Assembly: GCF_032854445.1 (NCBI RefSeq)
Contig: NW_027017967.1
Coordinates: forward strand, 124,001 to 188,000
Source: Liolophura sinensis
Taxonomy: Eukaryota > Mollusca > Polyplacophora > Chitonida > Chitonidae
DNA: 64,000 bases
Reading direction: 5' to 3'
Under the pieces are notes generated by a model, which saw only the letters and a program-made list of their open reading frames with translations, was not told the origin of the DNA and made no database searches. The position numbers and the translations under genes were made by a program. This document shows positions 1 through 10,904 of the stretch, piece by piece. The stretch's first letter is position 1. Every line of letters starts with the position of its first letter.

Positions 1-310
1 ACTCCAGCGATTTCCCGCACGTGTACAGTACACATATAGTCCTCTATACTCAGCCATCTTTAACTTTATAGCGGTAACAGTTTTCTCCCATGTTTTTACT
101 TTGCAGTTTAAATTTCAATTCATTCGCATTGCCTCTAAGTTGAAAATGCCGCCTGTGTTCATAAATATGATATATGATCTTAAGCACTCTGTCTCAGTTA
201 AAAAATACCATTTGTGGCGTGAAATACTGTATCTAAGTTGAAAAATGTCGTCTATGTTGCCAAATTCCATTTATAAGTTGGAACCATATTGACTTTCTGG
301 ACGTGCAACA
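1..310. repeat. Degenerate AT-rich repeat with TTGAAAAATGCC-like motifs
   Basis: No gene is seen. From about 110 to 300 short variants of a TTGAAAAATGCCNTCTATG-like motif recur, about 30 bp apart. The same motif family recurs at 10915-11070 and 17095-17400. The first 100 bases resemble repeat sequence near 40440 and, inverted, near 11450. It forms the left flank of the Tc1-like element that starts at 315. Confidence 0.6.
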
Positions 311-494
311 TATACACTCTTCCAAAAAAAGAAACGTAATATGAAATTCAAATATGATACTTACTATTTTGTACACATATGTTAACTCAAACAGTTTTGT
401 AGGGTTGGACATTGTCACTGGAATATTTCAGAAGATCATCGTTGACCAAAACGCAACCAAAAATGGTTTTGAACGGTTTTATCAATTAGGATTG

Positions 495-691
495 GGGGCC
501 TCCGTGGCTTAGTCGGTTAGCGCGCTAGCGGCAGCGTAATGGCCCAGGAGCCTCTAACCAATGCGGTCGCTGTGAGTTCCAGTCCGGCTCATGCTGGCTT
601 TCCTCTCGGCCGTAAGTCCGAAGGTCTTCTAGCAACCTGCGGATGGTCGTGGGTTTCCCCAGGCTGTGCCCGGTTTCCTCCCACCATAATG
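495..691 (+). mobile_element. tRNA-derived SINE (SINE1), 5' part
   Basis: It starts GGGGCCTCCGTGG and has an A-box-like TGGCTTAGTCGGTTAG, then a B-box-like GTGAGTTCCAGTCC, then the family body including ACCTGCGGATGGTCGTGG. The whole composite is flanked by a 14-bp target duplication with one mismatch (481-494 and 1305-1318), so it inserted into the older Tc1-like element. SINE2 interrupts this copy at 691. Confidence 0.88.
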
Positions 692-1064
692 ACCGGCCTG
701 GAAAGCACAGTTGGTAGAGCGCCCGCTTCGGGACCGGTAGATCCAGGATCAATCCTTGATCGAGTCACACCTAAGACTTTGTAAGGAAGTTGTAACTTCC
801 TCGCTTGGCGTTCAGCATGAAGGGGATAGTGCAACGACTGGTTGACCCGTATCAGTATAATGGCTCGGGCGGGGCGGCTTACTTGCCTTGGGAAGTCGTC
901 TCAGCGAAGCAGCACTAAATAAAAGAGCGGTGGAAGTCCGTCCTGCAACAAGGAGGCACATTACACGTACATGCACCCTAATGATTCCCTTCGTCGTCCA
1001 TATGACTGAAAAATTGTTAAGTACGACGTTAAACCCCAAGCACTCACTCACTCACTCACTCACT
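692..1064 (+). mobile_element. Second SINE family (SINE2), full length, nested in SINE1
   Basis: The tRNA-like head includes GCACAGTTGGTAGAGCGCCC and a B-box-like GGATCAATCC. The tail ends GTTAAACCCCAAGCACTCA followed by (ACTC)n. An 11-bp target duplication, CCACCATAATG, flanks it at 681-691 and 1065-1075 and fixes both ends. A close copy lies on the minus strand at 53356-53714, and an older diverged one at 26483-26690. Confidence 0.88.
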
Positions 1065-1075
1065 CCACCATAATG

Positions 1076-1304
1076 CTGGCGCTAGCGCAGCGTAATGTCC
1101 TAGGAGTCTCTCACCAGTGCGGTGCTGTGAGTTTCAAGTCCACCTCATGCTGTCTTCGCGGCCGTACGCGTGAAGGTCTGTCATCCACCTGCGGATGGTC
1201 GTGGGTTTCCCCTGGGCTCAGCCCGGTTTCTTCCACCATAATGCTGGTCGCCGTCGTGTAAGTGAAATATTCTTGAGTACGGCGTAAAACACCAATCAAA
1301 AAAA
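1076..1304 (+). mobile_element. SINE1, second partial copy fused after the SINE2 insertion
   Basis: It resumes at CGCTAGCGCAGCGTAATG, internal to the tRNA-like head, rather than at the SINE1 position where SINE2 inserted. It then runs to the normal tail GTAAAACACCAATCAAA. Its variant bases (GTCCTAGGAGTCTCTCACC, CTCATGCTGTCTTCGCGG) match the minus-strand copy at 10168-10428, so the two belong to one subfamily. The locus is therefore a chimera of two SINE1 copies around one SINE2. Confidence 0.82.
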
Positions 1305-1468
1305 ATCAATTAGCATTGTTATGATGTGCGTTTGATGTCGTGCAGCACGAAGCTCAGGCACAATGTTTGGTTGTCACGTGGCAAAACATGAGTACAGCAT
1401 GAGACTATAAAAGACCCAAACGAATCTCACAATTTTATCCAATATCTTTGCAAGTACTGTACACGAAA

Positions 1469-2484
1469 ATGGTGACGTCTCAACGCTGCCGACCGAAATC
1501 AGGCAATTGGACGATTGCAAGCTGGCGAATCAAAGAGTGAGGTGGCAAGGATCTTCAACGTTCATCCCAGCACAATAACTCGGTTGTGGGATGGATTTCG
1601 TCAAACAAATTTGACAAATGACCGTCCAAGATCAGGAAGACCTAGAGTCACCACACCTGCCCAAGGTTGATCGGTACATCCTGGTAACCCACCTACGTGA
1701 CCGCCATCGTACCGCCCGGGACACAGCACAAGAACAGTTTGAAGCCCGAAGAGTGTCCGATCAGACAATCAGGAACCGTCTCCGAGAAGTAAGAATACGT
1801 GCCAAACGTTCAAAAGTTGGCCCTCTCCTTGACACCACTACATCGGACGTCGACGAGTGAGATGGTGTACCACGGTACTGCCGTGGAACCTGGCTAGCTG
1901 GAGGCGCATATGGTTTAGCGATGAATCCCGTTATCTCCTCAGGCGACGTGATGGTATTGACCGTGTCTACAGACGACGTCATGAACGTTTTGCTCCTCAA
2001 TGCATCAGACAGGTGGACAAATTCGGTGGAGGGAGTGTTATGGTGTGGGGAACGATCTCATACACCCGCAGATCGGAGCTGTGTGCTTGTCCCAAGGCAA
2101 TCTGACGACGAATCGATACATCGACCAGATTCTCCGCCCGCACGTCCTTTGCCTTGTTGACCTTCAAAGGCGGCTCTTCCAACAGGACAACGCCAGGCCC
2201 CACACAGCACGTGCACCGTGGACTACCTGGCCAATAACAACATCAACACCCTTCCCTGGCCCTCCAAATCCCCGGATCTAAACCCAATCGAACACCTTTG
2301 GGATCAGATCGATAGACTGGTGCTTCGACGTCGTATTCCACCACAGAATCTTCAACAGTTGTTCCACATGCTGTAGGAGGAATGGAGAAGGATTCCACAA
2401 CAAAACATCCAACGACTGATTCGAACAGTACCCAGGACGTGTCGGGCAGTGGTAGCAACTGGAGGTGGTCATACGAGGTACTGA
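1469..2484 (+). pseudogene. Tc1-like transposase, frameshifted (T1)
   Basis: It aligns along its length with the T2 transposase at 12137-13414. The start is ATGGTGACGTC, where T2 has ATGGGACATC, so one extra base breaks the frame at codon 2. A further base loss near 2216 and a TAG in place of CAG near 2374 add damage. Recognisable parts include the helix-turn-helix region, FSDESRY (first catalytic Asp) near 1917 and the DNARPH block near 2187. No functional protein is expected. Confidence 0.85.
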
Positions 2485-2719
2485 CTTCAACGCCACCTGG
2501 TGGGCAACAGTAATGACTGTGATAACTGTTATTCTCATGACATATGGACAACATAGCAATGCATTGCTCCACAAAATTTCATTGATGTATCTTTGTTTTC
2601 CGCTGACCTACACGTCCTTGAATAACATCAAATTTACATTGATATTTGGGTTTTGCGTTTCTGTTTTTGAAGAGTGTATGTAATATTTTTCAACATATAT
2701 GTGGTATTTTTCAACTTAT

Positions 2720-3545
2720 ATCGGCCTAGGCTATAACCCTAAGCCAAACCCTAAACCCCAACCCTTACCCTTAGGCGAAATATCGGTCGAAAACTTGTTG
2801 TCTTCGATTGACCTCAAACTTTAATACAAAAGTTAATCGAGGTCAGCAGTCAAGAATCTGAGGTCTGTTTTGACCTTGACCCTGACCTTGACCTCCAAAA
2901 TGGCGGTCAAAATTTTGACCTTCACTTTGAACAGTTCTAAACAAATCCCTAATTGTTCCCTGACCTTGACTTTTTGACACATAGTGCTCCAGTGACTTTC
3001 AAGTCAAACTATAACCTCTTGTTTGACCTCCAATCTCTACCCTCGTTTTCAGGTAGTGCATTCCGATTGTACTCTCTAAATAAAAGTGTAGAAGGTAAAG
3101 GTCAAATCCGAGGTCACGACCTTGAAGATCCCAGAGGCATTACGTATCTAAAGGTCAAGGTCGTGCGTCAATTGCGGAATTTTTTAAAGGTTTTCAAAGT
3201 TGGGGTCAAAATTTCGAACGCCATTTAGGAGGTTAAGATGGAAATCGAGCTCAAAACCGACCTCATATTCGTGGCCTCTGACCTCAATTACCCTTTGTGT
3301 CAAAGTTTGAGGTTGATCACAAAAAAAGTTTTGGACCCATTTGCTACGTTAAAGCATATGACCCATGTTATTAGATAGGGGTCAGAAACTGTTTTTCCCT
3401 GATTGACCTCAAACTTTAATACCCGGGGTAATCGAGTTCGCAAATCACGAATCCGAGGTCAAATCTGGCCTGGAATTCAACGTTGACCTTCGAACTGCGA
3501 TCGTGTGGGTCGGTAACATAAACCAAAGAATGACTGGTAGCTCCC
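2720..3545. repeat. GACCTT/AGGTCA-rich palindromic repeat
   Basis: The stretch is dense in TGACCTT, TGACCTC and their complements (AGGTCA). It contains arms such as ATTGACCTCAAACTTTAATA and their reverse complements, so parts can pair. The same family recurs at 20225-21415, 30625-31060, 32140-33065, 34775-35400 and 36610-37860, usually next to the ~185-bp satellite. No conserved coding frame is visible. A few degenerate CCCTAA units lie at 2733-2775. Confidence 0.75.
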
Positions 3546-4455
3546 TAACCCTCATACTTTTTTTATCCAACTTCTAATTATTTGTGAATAAAGTAGATGC
3601 CTTGCTGATTCACCATGCCAATTTTCAAAGCTGTGTGTGTAAAATTAAAGGAGTTGTTTCCATATTCAAATGCACATTGGCCGCCGTTAACATTGAAGGC
3701 TGAGATATAGATTTCCCCCCAAATATTTCCTTAATATTGTTTCATCCAATTTCTGTTTACATCTATAACATATTCCCCCTCAAAATATTTTTTTATAAAC
3801 TTTTTATTGAACTGCTGTTTATTTGTGTATAATGTACAAGCATTGCCAATTGTGCATGGCAATTTTGAATGCTGTGTGTGTGAAATTAAGGGAATCATGT
3901 CCAGATAACCATGCACATTTGCACCCATCAACATTGAACAGATAGCTTGAGAGATAGATTTACCCACAAACTATTTTCTTAAAAGTATTGTATCCAATTT
4001 CTCCTTATTTGTGAATAATCTACATGCATTGCTGAATAAGCATGCCAAATTTGAATGGTGTGTGTGTGAAATTAAAGGAGTAATATCCAAATCTGAATGC
4101 TGATTTGCACCCGTCAACCTCGAAATACTGGTATGGCACATAGTTTCCCCCACCAAATATTTTTTAAAATTGTTTTATCCAATTTCTGGTTATTTGTGCA
4201 TAATCTACATGTATTGCTGATTTAGCATGCCGATTTTGAATGGTGTATGTGTGAAATTAAAAGAATCATATCCAAATCTGAATGCATATTTGCACCTGTC
4301 AACCTCGAAATTGAGGTATGACACAGTCCCCCCCCCCCCCCCATATAATTTTTTATGAACTTGTTATCGAACTGATGTTTATTTGTGAGTAATGTGCATG
4401 CATTGCTGATTGTGCATGGCAATGTTGAATGTTATATGTGTAAAATTAAAGGTGT
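3545..4455. repeat. ~185-bp satellite array, block 1
   Basis: The monomer core reads TTGTGAATAATCTACATGCA, TTGCTGATTNAGCATGCCAA and a GTGTGTGTGAAATTAAAGG box. Copies start about every 180-190 bp. Minus-strand frames stay open across monomers, but only because the repeat lacks stops in that frame; they show no protein signature. Other blocks are at 21415-23700, 27540-28130, 31060-32140 and 33065-34225. A run of about 16 C lies near 4326. Confidence 0.85.
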
Positions 4456-4979
4456 CATGAAATGATAACAGACGGTTTTTTTATGAATTTTTAAATTTTG
4501 TAATAGTGTCGACTGTACTAGAATTGTCTCCCCTTCTGTGTTTAGAGATAAGCCGAATGACGGAAATGATTGGAAGGTGATTAGGGCCTTAGTTTCCCAT
4601 GGAATTGGTTGAATTTTGACAGGTAATTACCAAAGGTACGGATCTACTAGTTGAGTGAGTTTGGTGGAATTGCAATGAGTTGAAGGTGAGTATGGGCTAA
4701 TTTAGTGCCGTACTGTAGGCAATATACTGTAAGCACAAAGGTGGATAAGGGTGGGTGCTGTGGGTATGGAGTTCTGTATCGCATTAATTACTGTCCGATG
4801 GTGGTGAAATTTGACAGGTAATTAGACAAGTAATTATGCTAGAGAGGTGCTGAGTTTTATGACACTGAGATGAGTAGACGGTGAGTACGTTTTGTTAGAA
4901 GGTGAGGTTGTCGGGAATAGGGAAATGTGGGGAATGTGGTAATATGTATGTGTGCATGTGTGTGTGTATGTATGTATGT
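4456..4979. repeat. Non-coding dispersed module (GTCTCCCCT...GTGTTTAGAGATA)
   Basis: No gene. It begins with a phrase found at the edge of satellite blocks elsewhere (near 5545, 22390, 27520, 31400 and 34345) and continues with GGTGAGTATGGG-like sequence that also occurs at 28980-29330 and 34400-34460. It ends in a TG/TATG microsatellite at 4943-4981. Confidence 0.55.
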
Positions 4980-4981
4980 AT

Positions 4982-5400
4982 GGCCCAGGGGCAGAGTAAT
5001 TAGCCTCCTTTTATTTTTTGTGTTTTTATGGGTTTTTTGGGTGCGGTAATTGGCCCGGGGGCTGAGTAATTGGTCTCCCTTCACTAAGCATTCAATAGAA
5101 CTTTCTCGTGGTGTTTTACTTTTTTTGGACACGGTAATTGGCCCAAGGGCTGAGTAATTGGCCTCCTTTTATTTTTTGTGTTTTTATATGGTTTTTTGGG
5201 GCACGGTAATTGGCCCAGGGGTTGAGTAATTGGTCTCCCTTCACTAAGCATTCAATAGAACTTTCTCGTGGTGTTTTACTTTTTTTGGACACGGTAATTG
5301 GCCCAAGGGCTGAGTAATTGGCCTCCTTTTATTTTTTGTGTTTTTATATGGTTTTTTGAAGCACGGTAATTGGCCCAGGGGCTGAGTAATTGGCCTCCCT
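4982..5400 (+). repeat. Array of paired GTAATTGG sites
   Basis: Pairs of GTAATTGG, usually inside CACGGTAATTGGCCC and GAGTAATTGGCCT, sit exactly 20 bp apart. Examples are 5046 and 5066, 5134 and 5154, and 5206 and 5226. The block also holds two decayed 5' halves of the ribozyme module (5082-5118 and 5242-5278). The same pairs precede every ribozyme copy in the window. What binds them is unknown; spacing of about two helical turns would put both sites on one DNA face. Confidence 0.7.
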
Positions 5401-5401
5401 T

Positions 5402-5473
5402 CACTGACCATTCAGCAGAACCTCCTCGTGGTGTTAGTGGGAAACAGATGTATCATATGGCTAAAGCTGCTGA
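5402..5473 (+). ncRNA. HDV-like ribozyme candidate, copy 1 (weakened)
   Basis: This is a 72-nt module with the same element order and lengths as the best copy at 30443-30514. P1 is CACTGAC with GTTAGTG (one G-U pair), P2 TCAGCAG with CTGCTGA, P3 ACC with GGT, and L3 TCCTCGT. P4 has one mismatch (CAGATG with CATATG) and the catalytic joining segment reads GCTAAAG instead of GCTAATG, so activity may be reduced. No ORF precedes it, only the GTAATTGG array. Confidence 0.6.
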
Positions 5474-6077
5474 CTCTTTGTTTGATGGTTGAAGCAGACG
5501 ATCTTATGTGAATTTTTGTTGTTTGTGGTACTATCGACTCTGCCAGAGTTGTCTCCCCTCCCTGGGTTAAGCCATAGGGCGTCTAACAGCAACTGATTGG
5601 ATGGCGATTGCGGCCTTAATTGTCGTACTTAATGCGTAATAGATTACACACACATTCCCCCATCACTGAGATACTCGCCTTTTAACACCTTCTACTCACC
5701 CTCTACTCAAAACGTACACTACCCACTAACCCCTCTGCCCTTCCCTCTTGCATCCTTACCGACATACGTACCTTGTGACACGTCCTTCTCAGCACCATCC
5801 ACACCCCTCTGATAATAACCTTTATTTGTCCTCTCATTTACCACCAAACATCAACCATCAATTTCCAAAAACGGAGGTACCCATCCCAAGGCAGGATTCG
5901 ATCCAGGCATCACGCCACCTCCTTTAAATAATAAATCTCTACACATATGTAGGGATGTATTTTGGAAACTTCACGCTTCAAACTTACTGCATCACTACTA
6001 CAATCACTTGCCTCTCTACTCACCTTTAATATAATAATATTATATTATTATTTATATTATATTATAATAATAATATT
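5474..6077. other. Non-coding stretch with AT microsatellite
   Basis: No gene is recognised. 5520-5600 repeats the GTCTCCCCT module. 5640-5960 is the inverse of a module also found near 28140-28300 and 34530-34660, with a tRNA B-box-like GGATTCGATCC on the plus strand, perhaps an old SINE. 6018-6078 is an AT/TAA microsatellite. Confidence 0.5.
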
Positions 6078-6341
6078 ATTTATTTGATTGGTGTTTTACG
6101 CCATGCGCAAGAATATTTCACTTATTCGGCGGCGGCCAGCATTATGGTGGGAGGAACCGGGCAAATCCCGGAGGAAACCCACGACCATCCGCAGGTTGCT
6201 GTCCTTCAGACCTTCCCCCCTTACGACCGGAGAGGAGGCCAGCATAACCTGGACTTGAACTCACAGTGACCGCATTGGTGAGAGACTCGTGGTTCATTAC
6301 GCTGTGCTAGCGCGCTGTCCAACTGAGCCACGATGGCCCCG
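6078..6341 (-). mobile_element. SINE1 copy
   Basis: On the minus strand it runs from GGGGCCATCGTGGCTCAGT (A box) through GTGAGTTCAAGTCC (B box) to the tail GGCGTAAAACACCAATCAAA. Divergence from the consensus is moderate. Confidence 0.88.
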
Positions 6342-6344
6342 TCC

Positions 6345-6470
6345 CTGATTGACCTCAAATGTTAATATCAGGGGTAATCGAGGTCTGAGATGAAAAATCC
6401 GTGGTCAGATCTGACCTATGCCTCGACCTGGCCCTCCAAAATGGCGGTCGAGAGATTTAGACGGCTATAT
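6345..6470. repeat. Fragment of the GACCTT repeat
   Basis: It contains CCTGATTGACCTCAAATGTT, GGGGTAATCGAGGTC and AAAATGGCGGTCGA, all diagnostic of the palindromic repeat family. It is cut off by the SINE on its left. Confidence 0.6.
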
Positions 6471-6539
6471 ATAAATATGCAATGCGCCTGTATAATGTAC
6501 ACTGCATTTATCTGAGGGGGCATTAGCCAACTTTTTACA

Positions 6540-7243
6540 AGTTGTTTCCGACCATCGCTACGTGGAAGCTTCCCCTTGAGATGGTCTTTTTTTGTGGGCG
6601 AGTGTTTTTGACACCTGGTGTCACACCTGACAACTGTTATCTTTTTCATTTAATATTAAACTGCTGTTCAAAACCCCATAAACAGATGGGTGACTACTTT
6701 ATTTCCCATACAAATATTTCTTCTTCCGGGTTTTCCGGATTTACATTTTTTTTATTTTATTAATTTTTTTAATTGTGGGCGAATGTCTTTTGACACTTCG
6801 TGTCACGCCTCACAACTGTTATCTTTTTCATTTATTATTGAACTGCTGTTTAAAACGCCCATAAACAAATGGGTGACGATTTTATTTCCCATACAAATAT
6901 TTCTTCTTCCAGGCTTTCCGGATTTACATTTGTTTTTATTTTTTTATTGTTTTGTGCGCGAGTGTCTTTTGACACTTCGTGCCATGCCTCACAACTGTTA
7001 TCTTTTTCATTTAATATTGAACTGCTGTTTAAAACGCCCATAAACAAATGGGTGACGATTTTATTTCCCATATAAATATTTCTTCTTCCGGGCTTTCCGG
7101 ATTTACATTCTTTTTAATTTTCTTTTTAAATTGTTTTGTGGGCGAGTGTCTTTGACACTTCGTGTCACGCCTCACAACTGTTATTTTTTTCATTTAATAT
7201 TGAACTGATATTCAAAACGCCCTTAAACAAATGGGTGAAGACT
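6540..7243 (-). repeat. ~180-bp tandem duplications of the recombinase gene's 3' end
   Basis: CCCATACAAATATTTCTTC recurs at about 6705, 6888, 7067 and 7250, periods of 179-183 bp. Read on the minus strand, each unit repeats the last codons and stop of TR1 (GGAAAGCC...GAAGAAGAA...TATGGGAAATAAA) plus its 3' flank. That flank includes two hairpin-prone parts: CCCAT(N6)ATGGG and TGACAC-GAA-GTGTCA. The terminal exon and 3' UTR have thus been amplified in place. Confidence 0.8.
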
Positions 7244-9667
7244 TTATTTCCCATACAAATACTTCTTCTTCAGGGCTTTCCGGCGTCGAATTTCAGCCCT
7301 AATGCGATCCGTCAACTGTTTAACCGAGTACTTCTCCAGCAACCTTGAGCCCTGTTCGCTGCTACTCATATGGGTCCACATTTGATGGGACGGGACTGGT
7401 GCCACATCCTCTCTGTTGAAATACCGCCTGCCATGCTTGCCGGGTGAGGAAGTGGAAGGCCGGTCACTCCTAGTCGATGCAAATGAGGTCAGCTCTGCAG
7501 ACCCGGGACACGTCAGCATGTCATCCGCATCGTCTTCATGTAGTTCTGAAAAGTAAACCATGAATGCAATAGGGAGAAAACATTTTCTTCCATTTAACCA
7601 CCTATTTATTCTTCCAGTTATCTTGGAAAAAAGGTAAGATTTACTCACCACGTTGCGGACTTTGGGAATCAGACTCTGGTTCCTCTGGTGTCTTCTCTGG
7701 CGGAGAAAGTGGTGGAGCTCCCAGTTCCTCCAGAGCCTTGTTGAAATCTTCACTCTCTGGAAATTAAGAATATAAGCGTCATGTCCGACATTCATATACC
7801 ATCCATAGACCGTAAAGGGCGTTCCAAGTCGATAATCGCAAGATCCATTTCCAAAACAACGTTTAACACTAGCTCCCAAAGACAAAGGTATGTAAGATGT
7901 TATACAAATAGGAAATAAAGCCGGTGACACACAAGAGAGAAGCGGTCATCAGTTTTCAATGATGCCGGGCAGACAGTGGATATTCCAGGCAAGAATTCCA
8001 TATCAAGGTTGAAATTCGTAGACCATGAATGAGTTCCGGGGTATCTCTATTAAAGAAACCCCATGATTACTTTTTTGACCTCCACTCACAATTCCAGGCA
8101 TGAAAACTTACATTTTCCCTCGGTGGGAAACACGGACTTCTTTGCCTTGATGGACTTTCCTTTTCCTTTCCCTTTGCCTTCTGCCGGCTCCTCCTCTGGT
8201 TTACTAGAAGCCATTAGGGCGTGCATGCCCCGTTTAAGCATCGGGTACTTGTCGGATACTGAAACAAAATAGTATAAGGCTTCTGAAAATTCAAACCTTT
8301 GAAATAAATCTGGGACGTGAAAAGTATATCACAACCGTATCTCCCATTAACAGGTAGGTATCTGCGCCCACATATTTCGTGACGGAAATGCTTGTTATTT
8401 CGAAATCTGTACTTACCTTTCGCTTCTGTGGGGGATTGTTCTTCTTCATCCGTTCCCTCTGTCTTCTTTGGAACACACGCCTATGTAGAAGCTTGGCCAC
8501 CGGCGATGGCATCTCTGATCTTGCTGGCTATCTCCATGGTCCGTGTTCTCCCCATTTGTAGAGCGTAATATTCTCCTGCTGTCCTCTCACTATGGCCCAT
8601 GGCCCTGGACAACTCTCCAGGCAACTCCAGGTGCTTCGACCACATTTGTGTCGTGACCGACTACCTGATTATTGTGGCGTTGATTTTCTTCTTGAACACC
8701 TTTGCATACCTGGAGTTGATCAGGGTGGTGATCTCTGTGTTGGTGAAACCCCTCTCGTTGGACTGACGGATGAAGAGGCGTTTGTCCTCACTCTTTGGTC
8801 GCAGTGAACGCACGTAACCATTCAGTTGGTTAAAGACATCTCTGGGAAGACACAGATGGGCGGGGCCGTGGTATGCGGTCTTGTGTTCGATGACACTGCT
8901 TGCTGTCGCGACGGGCGCGACGAAAGTCTTCCAGTGTCGTGTTAATGACTGCACCCGAGCGCTTTTTTTGTGATAAGAAAAATCTTTAATGCCAAGTAGG
9001 CGACCACATCCAGGTACAAGCCCAGCTTTACGGGACCTTTACGCTCTCCATTGAGAAGGGCAATGGCACGCTGTGTCGCGATGACTTTTCGCACATCTAT
9101 CGGTGTGACAAACAACTCTGCCTGCTTTACTCTTTTCCCCCACGTTTCCGCCCTCGAGCTCTCTCTAATGACCGTATTGCAGTGAGTGATCTTCCGCATC
9201 GGGGTCTGAGCTCATTCTATGTTCTTCTCCCGACTGAACCTTGCCCATAGGCTGAAGGAAGACAAGTATGACATTACACTCCCAGGCGCTAAGGTTTCAC
9301 CTTTCATAGTGTGATTTATCCAGCCGCGAATGGTTTGGGGCTCCATGCACGCCTCCAAGTCGTATTCTGGCGACACGTCTCCCCAGATCCTCCTCACATG
9401 CGTGGTGTGCTGTTCTGCCGCCGAATGTTTTCTCAGCCCTCCATCAAAAGACTCAAGCCAGTCACAAAATGTCTGAAGAAGGCTGCCCGCTTCCGAGGGC
9501 ACATATACCTCTTCTCCTGTAGGTTTTGGTACTGGCGTACCGCTGTCGTCCTCATCCCCTATCTTGGAAGTCACTTCCGGAGACAGGACCTCCACGCTGA
9601 TGTCTAGTGGCGAGACGCTTGCATCATCCGCCTGATGACAAGTCGGAGCATTCACCCTTTGTTCCAC

Positions 9668-9958
9668 TTACTGGTCCGCTTCACAATAGAATAGCGACAT
9701 CATGTGGGCGAACTTTTTGCTTGTTCCTTTCAGGCCGTGTTTGTTGACAAGGTAGGAGTCAACCCTGACGAACACCTTACTGCATATCGGGCACGGGCGT
9801 GTTTTCCCCTTCGTCTTCACGCAGGCAATCTTCCTCAACAAATATCCATAAATGTCCCGGAGATGTCTGTTCAGGCAAGTGAACGGATTTCCGCATTCTG
9901 GACAGATGACTCTGGGCCAGACCTGCGGGGAAAATTGCCGCCTAGGTGCTCTTTGCAA
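9668..9958 (-). other. TR1 segment encoding paired zinc fingers
   Basis: This part of the TR1 large exon reads ICPECGNPF...RHLRDIYG, then RPCPICSKVF...VNKHG. That is two Cys2-His-type fingers separated by about 30 residues, in the place where a DNA-binding domain would precede a recombinase. TR3 keeps a similar second finger (WNCPLCK...H). In TR2 about 95 bp of the second finger is deleted. Confidence 0.75.
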
Positions 9959-10167
9959 AGAAAGTCGGTAGTGCCGCCGCCTTCGGGTAATTTTGCCTGC
10001 ACACCAATCAAATTCGGAGGAATCCGACGATTCTGACTGTTCACAGCCAAAAAAACAGAGGAAAACATCAGAATAAGATTAACAATGAAAATTTCAAAGC
10101 AATCTGCACATTGTAGAAGAGTGGAAGAAGCTTCGTTATTTATTTATTTCTTTTATTGATATTAATT

Positions 10168-10428
10168 ATTATTTATTTATTTAATTGGTGTTTTACGCCG
10201 TACTCAACAATATTTCACTTACACGACGGCGACCAGCATTATGGTGGGAAGAAACCGGGCTGAGCCCAGGGGAAACCCACGACCATCCGCAGGTGGATGA
10301 CAGACCTTCACGCGTACGGCCGCGAAGACAGCATGAGGTGGACTTGAACTCACAGCCACCGCACTGGTGAGAGACTCCTAGGACATTACGCTGCGCTAGC
10401 GCGCTAAGTGACTGAGCCACGGAGGCCC
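10168..10428 (-). mobile_element. SINE1 copy inside a TR1 intron
   Basis: It is a near-complete SINE1 on the minus strand, from GGGCCTCCGTGGCTCAGTCA to ACACCAATTAAATAAATAAA. It sits between the 5' micro-exons and the large exon of TR1. It shares diagnostic variants with the copy at 1076-1304. Confidence 0.9.
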
Positions 10429-10904
10429 TATTCTATTGTAATAAAGATATGGAAATAATAATAACAATAAGAATAAGCATATTGACGGTATTTATGATAT
10501 TGATAATAAGTATGGAAATGGACAAGAAACAAGCAAACCTTACTTACCTTGGACTTTTCATTGTCCACATGGCTTCCCGTACCCGATTCTTCCCGCTCCT
10601 TTAGTTTTTGTAGAAGAGATTCCGACAAGGAGGATATTTTAATAATAATAATGATGATGAAAACCATGTAGAAAATTGTAAGAACAACAATGCTGAAAAT
10701 AATAATAATAATGAAAATGATGCTGAAGATTATACCAATGATGCTGAAAATAGTGATAACAACAATAAGAATAAGAATATTGACAGCATTTATGATATTG
10801 ATATGAAAATGGATAATAAATAAGCAAGCCTTACCTATCTCGGACTTTACACTGTCCACATCACTTTCCGTTTCGGAATCCCGCTTCCTCAGTATCTATA
10901 GAAG

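Larger units (their letters stand above)
315..2676 (+). mobile_element. Tc1/mariner-like DNA transposon, copy T1, interrupted by nested SINEs
   Basis: The ends are short inverted repeats, CACTCTTC...GAAGAAGTG-like with an adjoining A-rich GAAACG stretch. They are flanked by TA at 313-314 and 2677-2678, the usual Tc1/mariner target duplication. Two further copies of the family lie at 11945-13740 and 41013-42512, both inverted. This copy carries an 810-bp SINE composite (495-1304) upstream of the transposase, which is itself frameshifted, so the copy is dead. Confidence 0.9.
7244..10900 (-). pseudogene. TR1: zinc-finger tyrosine recombinase gene with spliced C-terminal exons, broken
   Basis: Exons inferred on the minus strand: short acidic exons near 10844-10900 and 10551-10610; a large exon 8417-10036 (acceptor GTGAACAG at its 5' end, donor GTAAGT); then 8112-8258, 7649-7756 and 7244-7545, all with AG/GT borders, ending at TAA with an overlapping AATAAA. 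The large exon encodes two C2H2-like fingers (CPEC...H, CPIC...H), a SAM-like core-binding region and the recombinase domain. The later exons are Glu/Lys-rich. Lesions: TAG at 9668-9670, one extra base near 8967, a 23-bp deletion near 8915 next to the first catalytic Arg, TAG at 8661-8663, and stops at about 9212 and 8481 that are shared with TR2. My splice model also makes a TAG at the 8112/7756 junction. It cannot make an active recombinase. Confidence 0.82.

Noticed and set aside
539-1299. Short ORFs inside SINE1 and SINE2 copies
   Set aside because: They occur in every SINE copy on both strands and have no coding signal beyond the repeat itself.
2733-2775. Telomere-like AACCCTAA stretch
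   Set aside because: Only a few degenerate units (CCCTAAGCCAAACCCTAAACCCC); too short and irregular to call an interstitial telomere or a chromosome end.
8063-10036. Plus-strand ORFs over the recombinase region
   Set aside because: They are shadows of the minus-strand gene; the domain motifs and splice borders fit only the minus strand.
10428-10859. Ile/Tyr/Phe-rich minus-strand ORFs (also 18874-19338)
   Set aside because: They are translations of AAT/ATT microsatellite introns of the recombinase gene.
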